The notes: generated from the sequence alone by a model not told the origin. 50,205 bases of DNA from Gemmatimonadota bacterium (GCA_029863245.1 JAOTVV010000023.1:1-50205); one strand, 5' to 3'; shown: positions 18,526 to 27,277, numbered from the stretch's first letter. Made by a program: numbers and translations.

Positions 18526-19710
18526 GTGACCGACTCCATGATCCCGGTCCCCGCTCTCGAGGACGTGCGGCACGCCGTGAGGCGTCTCCGCAGCGCCGAG
18601 TTCCCGTGGACGGCTGAGACGACGTATCTCAACAACGCCAGTAGCGGGCCGCTCCCGGAACGCGCTCGGCGGGTCATCGATGACTTCGCGGCGAAGCGGA
18701 CGGCACCGCACCTGCTGCCGGACCGCACGCTGCAGGAGATCCTCGCCGAGGCCAGAGCTACCGTGGCACGGCTGCTCCATGCCGACGTCGAGGAGGTGGC
18801 ATTGGCAACGAACACGAGCTATGGGCTGAACGTTGCAGCCGGGTCGCTCCCCGTCGGGCGTGGTGAGATCGTGCTGGTCTCCGATCGCGAGTTCCCAGCC
18901 AACGTCTATCCGTGGCTTGCGCTTCGACGCCGGGGCGTAGAGGTGGAGCTGGTTCCGACCACGGAGCAGGGATGGCCCGACGAGGCGCATATACTCGAGC
19001 GGCTGACGGATGCGCGGGTCAGGGTACTCGCCATCTCCTTCGTGCAGTTCTCCAACGGCTACCGAGCCGATCTCCCCACGCTGCGGGACGCATGCCGGGC
19101 CAACGGGACCTACCTCGTGGTCGATGCCATCCAGGGGCTGGGACAACACCCAGTGGACGTGCACGAGCTTGGGATCGACGTGCTCGCCAGTGGTGCGCAG
19201 AAGTGGCTGCTCTCACCTTGGGGATCCGGCTTTCTCTACGTGCGGAAGGACTTGATCCCTCATCTGGAGCCGCCGTTTGCCGGGTGGATGGCGTTCGAGG
19301 GCACGGACGACTTCACGCGCCTCACCGACTACAGCCCACGCCACCGGACCGACGCACGTCGGTTTGAGGTGGGCACGTTGCCGTTCCAGGCCATGGTGGG
19401 GATGACCGAAAGCGTCCGCCTGCTCCTCGAACTGGGCATCGATCGGATTCGGGACTACCTGTGCGAGGTCCGCCGGCCCCTGCTCGACGCGACGCGCGAG
19501 GGCGCTTTCGAGCTCACGTCACCGACCGATCCCGTCCACTCCTGCTCGATCATCTGCGTTCGGACGCCTCACGTGGTCGAGACGTACCGCGCGCTCAAGC
19601 ACGCGGGGATCGTGTGCGTGCTGCGCGAGGGATCGATCCGCCTCTCACCGCACTGCTACAACACGATCGAGGAGATCGAGCGGGTGGTAGAGATCCTGGG
19701 CAACGGATGA
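18526..19710 (+). CDS. Class V aminotransferase (cysteine desulfurase/epimerase-like)
   Basis: A 394-residue PLP enzyme. Visible: TTYLNNASSGPLPERA at the substrate-entry loop, EVALATNTSYGLNVAAGSL, VSDREFPANVYPWLAL, VLAISFVQFSNGYRADLP, YLVVDAIQGLGQHPVDV with the PLP-N1 Asp, and the Schiff-base Lys 226 in VLASGAQKWLLSPWGSGFLY, followed by RRFEVGTLPFQAM. The subgroup contains isopenicillin N epimerase-like and cysteine/selenocysteine-lyase-like enzymes; no active-site Cys loop typical of IscS/SufS is evident, so the exact reaction is open. GTG 18526 is chosen because GGAGGCG lies about 8 bases before it. Confidence 0.88.
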   Translation: MTDSMIPVPALEDVRHAVRRLRSAEFPWTAETTYLNNASSGPLPERARRVIDDFAAKRTAPHLLPDRTLQEILAEARATVARLLHADVEEVALATNTSYGLNVAAGSLPVGRGEIVLVSDREFPANVYPWLALRRRGVEVELVPTTEQGWPDEAHILERLTDARVRVLAISFVQFSNGYRADLPTLRDACRANGTYLVVDAIQGLGQHPVDVHELGIDVLASGAQKWLLSPWGSGFLYVRKDLIPHLEPPFAGWMAFEGTDDFTRLTDYSPRHRTDARRFEVGTLPFQAMVGMTESVRLLLELGIDRIRDYLCEVRRPLLDATREGAFELTSPTDPVHSCSIICVRTPHVVETYRALKHAGIVCVLREGSIRLSPHCYNTIEEIERVVEILGNG

Positions 19711-20129
19711 GCGGATCCTGCCTGTTCTGCGACATCGTAGGTGGCACCGCGCCCGCGTGCGTCGTGTTCGAGGACGATGCCGCCATGGCGTTTCTCGACC
19801 TCTACCCAGTGCACCGCGGGCACACCTTGGTGGTGCCCCGCGCCCACGTGTCCGACCTCACGGACTGTCCTCCCGCGACCGCGGCGCACTTGTTTGTGGT
19901 CTGTGCTCGATTGGCTCCGCACATCGTGGCCGAGGTGGGCGCGCACGGCTTCAACGTGTGGACGGCGAACGGGAAGGCGGCTGGACAGGAGGTTTTCCAC
20001 CTTCACCTCCATGTCCTGCCGCGCTTCAATAAGGACTCGTTTGGCCTGCGATTCCCCGAGTCCTACCCGCAGGAGGCGGCGCGCGCCGAGCTGGAGGCGA
20101 TGGCTGCGAGACTCAGGACTCGGATGTGA
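19707..20129 (+). CDS. HIT-family nucleotide hydrolase/transferase
   Basis: A 140-residue histidine-triad protein. The N-terminal CLFCDIVGGTAPACVVFEDD has the CxxC pattern common in bacterial HIT proteins, followed by AFLDLYPVHRGHTLVVPRAH and the catalytic triad HLHLHVLPR (His 98, 100, 102). Family members hydrolyse purine nucleoside phosphoramidates, AMP-lysine or dinucleoside polyphosphates. ATG 19707 overlaps the aminotransferase stop as ATGA. Its last 17 bases overlap, in the opposite direction, the 3' end of tyrS. Confidence 0.94.
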   Translation: MSGSCLFCDIVGGTAPACVVFEDDAAMAFLDLYPVHRGHTLVVPRAHVSDLTDCPPATAAHLFVVCARLAPHIVAEVGAHGFNVWTANGKAAGQEVFHLHLHVLPRFNKDSFGLRFPESYPQEAARAELEAMAARLRTRM

Positions 20130-21375
20130 CGAGGATGGCGTCGGTCTTCTTGCCGCGCCGCAGCCAGAGAAACCCCCCATCCATAAGCCGATCCGTGCCG
20201 ACGGACACGTCCTCCGTCACCGCTTCGGCGTTTAGGTAGAGCCCCCGCTGGGCGATCAGCCGCTTGGCCTCCCCTTTCGACTTGCAGATGCCAGCCAGCA
20301 GGGCGAGATCGACGGCCGATCGGGGAGTCGACAGATCGACCACCGCCGTGGGCAGTTCGGCGGCGAGGAGCCGCCAGGTGGCGGCGTCGGCCTCGCGGGG
20401 CTCGAGCTCTCCGAACAGGATCTTCGACGCGCGGGCCACCCGATCGGCTGTGTCGGATCCGTGCACCCGAGCCGTCATCTCGTTGGCCAGTGCCCGATGG
20501 GGGATTCGCCGGCTCGCGTCGCCGGCGTGCTCGGACATGAGACTGGCGATCTCGTCTTGAGACCTGAAGACGAAAATCCCCAGCTGCGACGCCACATCGC
20601 GGTCGTCCACGTTCATCCAGAACTGGTGGAACTTGTACGGCGACGTCATCTCCGCATCGAGCCACACACCACCCTCTTCGCTCTTGCCGAACTTCCCTCC
20701 GGTGGCGGTCGTGAGCAGCGGGGCACACAGCCCGTGCACCTCCACACCTTCGACGCGCCGCACCAACTCCCGACCTGCCGTGATGTTCCCCCACTGATCC
20801 GATCCACCCAGTTGGAGCTCGCAGCGGTGCGAGCGGTACAGCTCGAGGAAGTCGTAGGCCTGGAGCAGCATGTAGCTGAACTCGGTGTACGAGATGCCCT
20901 CCTCGAGCCGGCTCTTGACCGACTCCTTTTGCAGCATGTAGGAGAGGGGGAAGTGCTTACCGACGCCACGCAGGAAGTCGACGAGGCGCAGGGGAGTGAG
21001 CCATTGGGCATTGTCGACGAGTTCCGCGTCCGAGGGACCGGGGCCGAACTCGAGGAAGCGCGCGAATTGCTCGCGCTGTCGCGCGACATGCTCCGCGATC
21101 GTGGAGGCGTCGAGCAGCGGTCGTTCGGCCCGTTTGCCGCTGGGGTCGCCGATCAGGCCGGTCCCGCCGCCCAACACGACGAGCGGCTTTCCGCCGGCCC
21201 GTTGGAGGTGGGCGAGCAGCATGAGGGGCACCAGGTTGCCGATCTGGAGACTCGGAGCTGTCGGGTCGAACCCCACGTACCCCGTGATCGGCCCCTCGGT
21301 GAGCCGCTCGGCCAGTCCGGGGGTGAGGTCCTCCACCAATCCCCGCCACGTCAGTTCATCGAGGAGCGTTTTCAC
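20113..21375 (-). CDS. tyrS: Tyrosyl-tRNA synthetase
   Basis: A 420-residue class I synthetase (from GTG 21375). The catalytic domain shows GPITGYVGFDPTAPSLQIGN, in which the HIGH motif reads QIGN; GGTGLIGDPSGKRAER; SYTEFSYMLLQAYDF and QLGGSDQWGNITAGRELVRR (tyrosine binding); and the KMSKS equivalent KFGKSEEGG. The C-terminal S4 RNA-binding domain is seen in KSKGEAKRLIAQRGLYLNAE. The frame is open to an ATG at 21411, but the GTG fits a promoter placed immediately upstream (21383-21411) and gives the family length. The 3' end overlaps the HIT gene by 17 bases tail to tail. Confidence 0.95.
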   Translation of the reverse strand: MKTLLDELTWRGLVEDLTPGLAERLTEGPITGYVGFDPTAPSLQIGNLVPLMLLAHLQRAGGKPLVVLGGGTGLIGDPSGKRAERPLLDASTIAEHVARQREQFARFLEFGPGPSDAELVDNAQWLTPLRLVDFLRGVGKHFPLSYMLQKESVKSRLEEGISYTEFSYMLLQAYDFLELYRSHRCELQLGGSDQWGNITAGRELVRRVEGVEVHGLCAPLLTTATGGKFGKSEEGGVWLDAEMTSPYKFHQFWMNVDDRDVASQLGIFVFRSQDEIASLMSEHAGDASRRIPHRALANEMTARVHGSDTADRVARASKILFGELEPREADAATWRLLAAELPTAVVDLSTPRSAVDLALLAGICKSKGEAKRLIAQRGLYLNAEAVTEDVSVGTDRLMDGGFLWLRRGKKTDAILVTSES

Positions 21376-21382
21376 CCCGCGA

Positions 21383-21411
21383 AGGTTATGTGGGCCCCAT
21401 ACGGCTGGCAA
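21383..21411 (-). promoter_or_regulatory. Sigma70-like promoter for tyrS, predicting a leaderless mRNA
   Basis: On the minus strand TTGCCA (21411-21406), 17-base spacer, TAACCT (21388-21383). Seven bases separate the -10 from the GTG start at 21375, so transcription should begin at or one base before the start codon. No T-box-like leader, and no room for one, is present. Confidence 0.5.
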
Positions 21412-21443
21412 GCGAAACCGGGGGCGACTACGTTTCGGGTCTG

Positions 21444-23708
21444 ATGACTGAACATCCTCTGGGCGAGCCTCCCGAGCGGAGGCCGCTGTTCACCCGGCCC
21501 GGGCGGGAGCGCGAGCCTGCTCCGACGGCTACGTCGATCGGTGTCCGCGACCGCCTCCACGCCGCGGGGGCAGGCCTCAGTCGCCTGTGGGGCAGCCCCG
21601 CCGCGCGCGCGGCCGCGGTCGCGCTCCTCTTTCTGGGCGCCGCCGGTTTCGGCATGGCGATCGGATCGTGGAACCGTGCCTGTGCCGGCGGCGCGTGCCC
21701 GTCTATCGCCGTGCTGGATTCCTATCGCCCCGATCAGGCGCTCAAGGTGTTTGCGGCCGATGGCCGCCTCATCCAGGAACTGGGGGTCGAGCATCGGACG
21801 GTGCTCAGCGCCGATGAGATCTCGCCGGCGGTGCGGGCGGCCTTCTTGGCCGCAGAGGACAAACGGTTCTACGATCATGGCGGCATCGACCTTCGGCGTA
21901 TCGCGGGGGCAGTCCGGGCAAACATCGTCGCGATGGAATACGACGAGGGCTTTTCCACCATCACGATGCAGCTGGCCCGCAACGTGTGGAGCGAGGCGCT
22001 CCCGAAGGCCAAGTCACTGCGCCGCAAGATCCGGGAAATGCGGGTCGCCCTGGAGCTGGAACGGACCTACTCCAAGGATCGGCTGTTCGAGTTCTATCTG
22101 AACCAGGTGTTCCTCGGCGGCAGCGCGTACGGCGTCGAGGCCGGCGCGCAGCGGTATTTCGGCAAGTCGGCTCGTGAGTTGAACCCGGCCGAGGCGGCGC
22201 TCCTGGCGGGGATTCTCCCCGGCCCCAACGCCTACGACCCCCGGCGCTACCCTGCGCAGGCGGTCCGGCGCCGGAACGTCGTGCTCAACCTGATGCGCTC
22301 GCAGGGCTACTTCACCGCGGATGAAGCGGAGCGGTGGAAGGCCTACCCGCTGCGCGTGAGCTCCCGTGAGGATTACGGGGATGTGGCGCCCTACTTCGTC
22401 GAGTGGGTACGCCAGCAGTTGTATGCGCGGTTCGGGACCGCCATCTACGACCTGGGCTATCGCGTCTACACGACGCTCGACCTCGACATGCAGCTCGCCG
22501 CCGAACGGGCGATGATGGAGCAGCTCGAGCGCATCGAGGGTGGCGAGTACGGCCCGTTTCGTCACCTGCCCTACCAGCGGTACGTCGACAGCGTACAGAC
22601 GCCGGGCGAAAAGCATACGCTCACGCCGTATCTCCAGGGTGGGCTGGTGACCCTCGAGGCCAGCACGGGCTACGTGCGGGCGATGGTGGGCGGGCGCGAT
22701 TTCGCCGACTCCGAGTGGAATCGCGCCACCCAGGCTCAGCGGCAGGCGGGTTCGACGTTCAAGCCCTTCGTCTTCTCCGCGGCGGTTCGAGCCGGCAAGC
22801 CGCCGAGCCACATGATCGACGACGGCCCAGTCAGCCTGATGCAGAACGACACGATGCCGTGGGAACCACAGAATTTCGACGAGCGGTTCTACGGCCCGAT
22901 GACGATGCGGCGCGGACTGATGCTGTCGCGGAACCTTGTGGCGGTCAAGCTGGGATTGGAGCTCGGCGTCCAGGCCGTGATCGGCGAAGCTGCCAGGTAC
23001 GGGATCTCCACGCCGCTGCCTCGGTACCCGTCACTCTTCATCGGGTCGGCCTCCGTGATCCCGCTGGAGATGGCGTCGGCCTACACGGCCTTTGCCACCC
23101 TCGGAGTGCAGGCGGCACCGCTCGGGATCCTCCGCGTCGAAGACGCGGACGGCAACATCGTCTGGGAGCCGCAAGTACGCCGGACCAATGTCATGGATCC
23201 GGAGCACATGTGGCTCGTCACGAACATGCTGCAGGGTGTGGTGGACGGCGGCACCGCGGCACCGGCGGTGCGGGCACGCGGGGGATTCAGGCACCCTGCC
23301 GGCGGAAAGACCGGGACAACCAACGACGGGACCGACGTGTGGTACATCGGGTTCACCTCTGAGCTGGTCAGCGCGGTGTGGATCGGCTTCGACCAACCCA
23401 CCAAGATCAAGGCCAATGCGCAGGGCGGCCTGCTCGCCGCGCCCGCCTGGGCGGCGTTCATGAACGAGGTGTACGAGCGCCGCCCGGCGCCAAAGGACTG
23501 GGCCAGGCCCAACGGGCTCGTCCTGTTGAGCATCGACGCCACCACCGGTTATCGGGCCACCGATTTCTGCCCGCGGCAGACCGTCTACTTCGAATGGTTC
23601 ATTCCCGGCACGCAGCCTACCGAGTTCTGCCCGTACCACAATCCGCTGGGTCGCATCCTCGGACACCATCCCGGTCACCGCGACGGCCACATCGGCGACC
23701 AGCAGTGA
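21444..23708 (+). CDS. Class A penicillin-binding protein (PBP1A type)
   Basis: A 754-residue bifunctional peptidoglycan synthase. A cytoplasmic tail and one transmembrane helix (about residues 53-75) precede the GT51 glycosyltransferase domain, with catalytic Glu 138 in AAEDKRFYDHGGID, plus GFSTITMQLARNVW and RKIREMRVALELERTYSKD. The transpeptidase domain has the SxxK serine near 437 (QAGSTFKPFVF), the SxN motif in MLSRNLVAVKL, and KTGT near 622 (GGKTGTTNDG). The C-terminal tail has paired Cys residues and a His-rich end (GHHPGHRDGH). ATG 21444 is used; an ATG at 21390 in frame adds residues of no clear character. It is divergent from tyrS. Confidence 0.95.
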   Translation: MTEHPLGEPPERRPLFTRPGREREPAPTATSIGVRDRLHAAGAGLSRLWGSPAARAAAVALLFLGAAGFGMAIGSWNRACAGGACPSIAVLDSYRPDQALKVFAADGRLIQELGVEHRTVLSADEISPAVRAAFLAAEDKRFYDHGGIDLRRIAGAVRANIVAMEYDEGFSTITMQLARNVWSEALPKAKSLRRKIREMRVALELERTYSKDRLFEFYLNQVFLGGSAYGVEAGAQRYFGKSARELNPAEAALLAGILPGPNAYDPRRYPAQAVRRRNVVLNLMRSQGYFTADEAERWKAYPLRVSSREDYGDVAPYFVEWVRQQLYARFGTAIYDLGYRVYTTLDLDMQLAAERAMMEQLERIEGGEYGPFRHLPYQRYVDSVQTPGEKHTLTPYLQGGLVTLEASTGYVRAMVGGRDFADSEWNRATQAQRQAGSTFKPFVFSAAVRAGKPPSHMIDDGPVSLMQNDTMPWEPQNFDERFYGPMTMRRGLMLSRNLVAVKLGLELGVQAVIGEAARYGISTPLPRYPSLFIGSASVIPLEMASAYTAFATLGVQAAPLGILRVEDADGNIVWEPQVRRTNVMDPEHMWLVTNMLQGVVDGGTAAPAVRARGGFRHPAGGKTGTTNDGTDVWYIGFTSELVSAVWIGFDQPTKIKANAQGGLLAAPAWAAFMNEVYERRPAPKDWARPNGLVLLSIDATTGYRATDFCPRQTVYFEWFIPGTQPTEFCPYHNPLGRILGHHPGHRDGHIGDQQ

Positions 23709-23759
23709 TGCCCCGATGGCCTCCCCCGTGCCGGTGCCCCCGGGGGTGAGCGATCGTCC

Positions 23760-24215
23760 ATGAAGACCCAGCGACATGCGGCGATCCTCCGCGTGATCCG
23801 CACCGAGCGGGTCGCGAGCCAGGGGCAGCTCCGGGATCGGCTGCGTGCCGAGGGAATCAAGGTGACTCAGGCGACGCTCTCTCGCGACCTGCACGAGCTC
23901 CGACTCGTCAAGGCCACCGGACCGGACGGCGCCTCGTACTACGCGGCACCGGCCGAGAGCGCAGTCCTGCATCCGCCCCTGGAGCAGGTGCTTCCGGCCC
24001 TCCTGGTGTCGGTCGACGGTGTTGGGAACCTCCTGGTGCTCCGCACCTCAGCTGGCAGCGCCAATGCCCTCGCGAGCGCAATCGACCGAGCAGAATGGCC
24101 GGAAGTCCTGGGCACGGTTGCCGGAGACGACACCATCTTGCTCGTGGCCCGCTCGGCGAGCGCCCGACAGCGAGTCAGCGAACGGCTTGTCGAAGTCGTC
24201 GGGTCCCCGGGTTGA
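23760..24215 (+). CDS. argR: Arginine repressor
   Basis: A 151-residue ArgR/AhrC regulator, full length for the family. The N-terminal winged helix-turn-helix shows [20 protein letters not shown] and the recognition region [17 protein letters not shown]; the C-terminal hexamerization and arginine-binding domain contains [16 protein letters not shown] and [15 protein letters not shown], with the GDD of the corepressor site. It represses arginine biosynthesis when arginine is high. It lies directly upstream of argG, and the argG promoter with two ARG boxes starts at its stop codon. Confidence 0.96.
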   Translation: MKTQRHAAILRVIRTERVASQGQLRDRLRAEGIKVTQATLSRDLHELRLVKATGPDGASYYAAPAESAVLHPPLEQVLPALLVSVDGVGNLLVLRTSAGSANALASAIDRAEWPEVLGTVAGDDTILLVARSASARQRVSERLVEVVGSPG

Positions 24216-24265
24216 CGCCGCTCCGCGTGGCTGTATTTTAATGCACTCCACTGCATAGAATTACA
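24212..24265 (+). promoter_or_regulatory. argG promoter overlapped by a two-box ArgR operator
   Basis: Promoter: TTGACG (24212-24217, over the argR stop), 16-base spacer, TATTTT (24234-24239). Operator: TGTATTTTAATGCA (24232-24245) and TGCATAGAATTACA (24252-24265), two ARG-box-like 14-mers separated by 6 bases and arranged as an imperfect 34-base inverted repeat. Their centre-to-centre distance is 20 bases, matching the spacing of paired ARG boxes in characterised bacteria. The first box covers the -10, so bound ArgR would block transcription of argGH. This AT-rich patch contrasts sharply with the GC-rich surroundings. Confidence 0.75.
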
Positions 24266-24281
24266 GCCACGGAGCATCACC

Positions 24282-25511
24282 ATGGGTCCTCTCGTGACGC
24301 TCGCCTATTCCGGCGGGCTCGATACCTCCGTCATCGTCCCCTGGCTCAAGGAGACCCGGGGCGCGCGGGTGCTGTGCTACGTTGCCGACGTGGGTCAGGG
24401 GGCTCAGGAGCTCCGTGGCATCGAAGAGAAAGCGCTCCAGTCGGGCGCGGTGGGCTGTTCGGTCGACGACCTGCGGGCCTGGTTCATCTCCGACTTCGTG
24501 TTTCCCACGTTGCGCGCGGGTGCGGTCTATGCGCGAACCTATTTGTTGGGCACGGCGATGGCCCGGCCCGCCATTGCGGCCGGGCAGGTTCAGGCGGCGC
24601 GGGCTGCGGGCGCGTCCCTCTTGGCGCATGGATGCACGGGGAAGGGAAATGACCAGGTCCGCTTTGAGCTCACGTTCCAGGCGCTCGCCCCGGAGCTCGG
24701 CATTGTGGCGCCCTGGCGCGAGTGGACGTTTCGTGGACGTGAGGCCCTGCTCGCCTACCTGCGGCAGCGAGGGATTCCGGTGGACGCCACCAGCGAGAAG
24801 TTGTTTTCCCGCGACCGCAACCTGTGGCACTGCTCGCACGAGGGTGGCATCCTGGAGGATCCCGAGGTCGCTCCACCCGACGACCTCTTCCTCCGGACCG
24901 TCGACCCGGCAGACGCGCCGGATGCACCGGCCGATATCACGATCGGGTTCGAGACCGGCACGCCGGTCTCGCTCGACGGTCAGGACCTGGCCCCGGTCGC
25001 CATGATCGAGGCACTCAACGATCTGGCCGGCCGCCACGGTGTGGGGCGCGCCGACGTCGTCGAAGATCGGCTGGTGGGCATGAAATCCCGGGGCGTGTAC
25101 GAGACACCGGCCGGTACGGTGCTGCGCGCGGCTCACCGCGACCTGGAGCAGCTCGTACTGGATCGCCGCACCCTCGCGCTCAAGGACTCGCTGGCCGCTC
25201 GGTACGCCGACCTGGTATACGAGGGACGGTGGTGGACCACCGAGCGGGAGGCGCTGGACGCATTGGTGGACGTAACACAGCGTCGCGTTACCGGGACGGT
25301 TCGGGTTCGGCTGTTCAAGGGCGCCGCCGCCGTGCTCAGCCGAGCCAGCGCGCATTCGCTGTACTCCGCGGCCCACGCGACCTTCGAGGCCGACGACGTG
25401 TACCGCCAGGCGGACGCCAGCGGATTCATCACGCTCTTCGGTCTCCCCGTGCGGATCGACGCCCAAGCTGCTGGTCGAGCCAAAGGTCCGAATCTCCGCG
25501 AGGTGGCGTGA
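24282..25511 (+). CDS. argG: Argininosuccinate synthase
   Basis: A 409-residue enzyme that condenses citrulline and aspartate using ATP. The N-terminal PP-loop is LAYSGGLDTSVIVPWLKE, followed by VLCYVADVGQG, YLLGTAMARPAIAAGQV, AHGCTGKGNDQVRFEL (aspartate/citrulline site), SRDRNLWHCSHEGGILEDP and GVGRADVVEDRLVGMKSRG, all diagnostic of ArgG. The ATG 24282 is preceded by GGAG at a suitable distance. It lies under the ArgR operator and overlaps argH by GTGA. Confidence 0.97.
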   Translation: MGPLVTLAYSGGLDTSVIVPWLKETRGARVLCYVADVGQGAQELRGIEEKALQSGAVGCSVDDLRAWFISDFVFPTLRAGAVYARTYLLGTAMARPAIAAGQVQAARAAGASLLAHGCTGKGNDQVRFELTFQALAPELGIVAPWREWTFRGREALLAYLRQRGIPVDATSEKLFSRDRNLWHCSHEGGILEDPEVAPPDDLFLRTVDPADAPDAPADITIGFETGTPVSLDGQDLAPVAMIEALNDLAGRHGVGRADVVEDRLVGMKSRGVYETPAGTVLRAAHRDLEQLVLDRRTLALKDSLAARYADLVYEGRWWTTEREALDALVDVTQRRVTGTVRVRLFKGAAAVLSRASAHSLYSAAHATFEADDVYRQADASGFITLFGLPVRIDAQAAGRAKGPNLREVA

Positions 25512-26944
25512 CCGACGGGGCCACGCCTCCACCACCACGCCGTCTCTGGGGCGGGCGGTTTGCAGGCTCCCTGGACGAGACGGCGGACCGGCTGAACCGA
25601 AGTCTTCCTCTCGATCAACGCCTCTGGCCCCAGGATGTCCGAGCGGCGCGAGCCTGGGTAGCGGCCCTGCGTGGTGCCGGTGTGTTGACGGCATCCGAAG
25701 CGCGCACAATCGCGGCGGGCCTCAATCGGGTGGCCGCACGGCTGGACGGCGGAGTTGCTGCGGATGCACCTGACGAGGACGTCCACACGCTGGTCGAGCG
25801 TTTGTTGTTTGAGGAGGTCGGCGAGCTCGCGGGGAAGCTCAACACCGGGCGCTCCCGGAACGATCAGGTTGCCACGGATCTCAGGCTGTGGTGCCTCGAC
25901 GCCGTGGCCGAGGTCGATCGGGAGGTCACGGCGCTCGGAATCGCGCTCATTGACCGTGCGGAGCACGGCATCGACCTGCTCCTTCCGGGCTACACGCATG
26001 GACAGCGGGCGCAGCCGGTGCGATGGGCGTATGTGCTGCTGGCCCATGTGTGGCCGCTCGCCCGTGACCGACACCGCCTAGGTGCGGTGGCCGATGGCGC
26101 CTCGGAGCTTCCCCTGGGCGCCGGGGCACTCGCCGGCTCGGGCATCGCCATCGATCGCGAGAAACTCCGCACCGCGTTGGGCTTTGCCCGCATCGCCGGC
26201 AGCAGCCTCGACGTGACCGGCGACCGTGACTTTGTCGCGGAGTTCCTCTTTGCGCTGGCTATGATCGCGCTGCATCTCTCCCGGCTCGGCGGCGAGTTGA
26301 TCAACTACGCCTCGAGCGAGTATGGGTTCGTTCGCTTGGCGGACGGGTACAGCACCGGGTCCAGCCTGCTGCCCCAAAAGCGCAATCCGGATGTGTTGGA
26401 GCTGGCTCGGGCCAAGAGCGCGCGGGTGACGAGTGGGCTCACGGGGCTGATGACCCTGCTTCGTGGGCTACCCTCTGGATACAGCAAAGACCTTCAAGAG
26501 GACAAGACGTATCTCTTCGACGCCGTCGACACGCTCCTCGCCACCCTCCCGGCCGTGCGGGGCGCGATCGAGACGCTGACGACGTGTCCGGAGCGCATGG
26601 CGGCGGCGTTGGATGGAGGTCTCATGGCGACGGACCTGGCCGATGGGTTGGTGGCGAGCGGGGTACCGTTTCGCGAGGCCCACGAGCTGGTGGGCCGGGT
26701 GGTCCGGCTGGCCGAAGAGCGCGGTCTCACGTTCGGGGCACTCCCGGCTCACGAGGTGACCGCGATCCATCCCTTGCTCCAGGGCCTCGTGGCGTCGCTT
26801 GGCTCGTGGGAGCACTCCGTGGAACGCCGGGCAACGCCAGGAGGATCGAGCCGGGCATCGGTGGCCAGGCAGATCGAGGTGTTGAGGAGTGCGCTTGCAG
26901 GTCAGCTGCGCCAAGCCCCAGGCGGACAGATCGTGCTGCCCTGA
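25508..26944 (+). CDS. argH: Argininosuccinate lyase
   Basis: A 478-residue lyase of the fumarase/aspartase superfamily that releases arginine and fumarate. N-terminal LWGGRFAGSLDETADRLNRS, then DVHTLVERLL, LNTGRSRNDQVATDLRLW, GYTHGQRAQPVRWAYVL (catalytic region) and the signature GSSLLPQKRNPDVLELARAK. The true start is GTG 25508, which overlaps the argG stop; the same frame is open about 680 bases further upstream across argG but that part is shadow. It ends at 26944, followed by a strong hairpin. Confidence 0.96.
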   Translation: MTDGATPPPPRRLWGGRFAGSLDETADRLNRSLPLDQRLWPQDVRAARAWVAALRGAGVLTASEARTIAAGLNRVAARLDGGVAADAPDEDVHTLVERLLFEEVGELAGKLNTGRSRNDQVATDLRLWCLDAVAEVDREVTALGIALIDRAEHGIDLLLPGYTHGQRAQPVRWAYVLLAHVWPLARDRHRLGAVADGASELPLGAGALAGSGIAIDREKLRTALGFARIAGSSLDVTGDRDFVAEFLFALAMIALHLSRLGGELINYASSEYGFVRLADGYSTGSSLLPQKRNPDVLELARAKSARVTSGLTGLMTLLRGLPSGYSKDLQEDKTYLFDAVDTLLATLPAVRGAIETLTTCPERMAAALDGGLMATDLADGLVASGVPFREAHELVGRVVRLAEERGLTFGALPAHEVTAIHPLLQGLVASLGSWEHSVERRATPGGSSRASVARQIEVLRSALAGQLRQAPGGQIVLP

Positions 26945-26959
26945 CCTTCGGTAACGGTT

Positions 26960-26990
26960 GAGGGGGAGGGATGCGAGATCCCTCCCCCTC
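26960..26990 (+). terminator. Strong hairpin terminator after argH
   Basis: GAGGGGGAGGGAT (26960-26972) pairs perfectly with ATCCCTCCCCCTC (26978-26990) around a 5-base GCGAG loop, giving a 13-bp stem that begins 15 bases after the argH stop. No T-run follows, so it may act as a bidirectional or RNA-stabilising hairpin rather than a classic intrinsic terminator. Confidence 0.65.
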
Positions 26991-27248
26991 GGTGTCTGGC
27001 GCATCGGTCCGGGCTGTGCGTGGTCCCGCTCGTCCCCTCGACGCGAGTGCCTCGCCAGGCGGCAAGGCCGCCGACGCGCCCATGCTGTCCATCCTTTCCT
27101 ACGGGGCAGTCGACCGCGCGGTTTCAGCTCCTGCGGCTGCCACCCACGAATGAGGATGCCTCGGTGCGGTGGATGGTCGCGTTCGCCGCGCCGCGTCCCA
27201 AGGGCCCGGCGGGTGAGGGTCGCGGGCTGCCTTCCGTAACACCACCCA

Positions 27249-27277
27249 TTGCAATGTCTTAGGAGGGGGCGTACAAT
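27249..27277 (+). promoter_or_regulatory. Sigma70-like promoter for the HNH gene
   Basis: TTGCAA (27249-27254), 17-base spacer, TACAAT (27272-27277), the best -10 match in the window. Transcription should start near 27284, giving a leader of about 66 bases that ends with GGAGG 4 bases before GTG 27351. Confidence 0.6.

Noticed and set aside
24824..25507. N-terminal extension of argH into argG, which would give a 706-residue protein
   Set aside because: Family similarity starts exactly at GTG 25508; the upstream part is an out-of-frame reading of argG.
24261..25709. Long minus-strand open frame (482 codons) opposite argG
   Set aside because: It mirrors the codon structure of argG on the other strand; its translation is low-complexity and has no family motif, as expected for shadow frames in GC-rich DNA.
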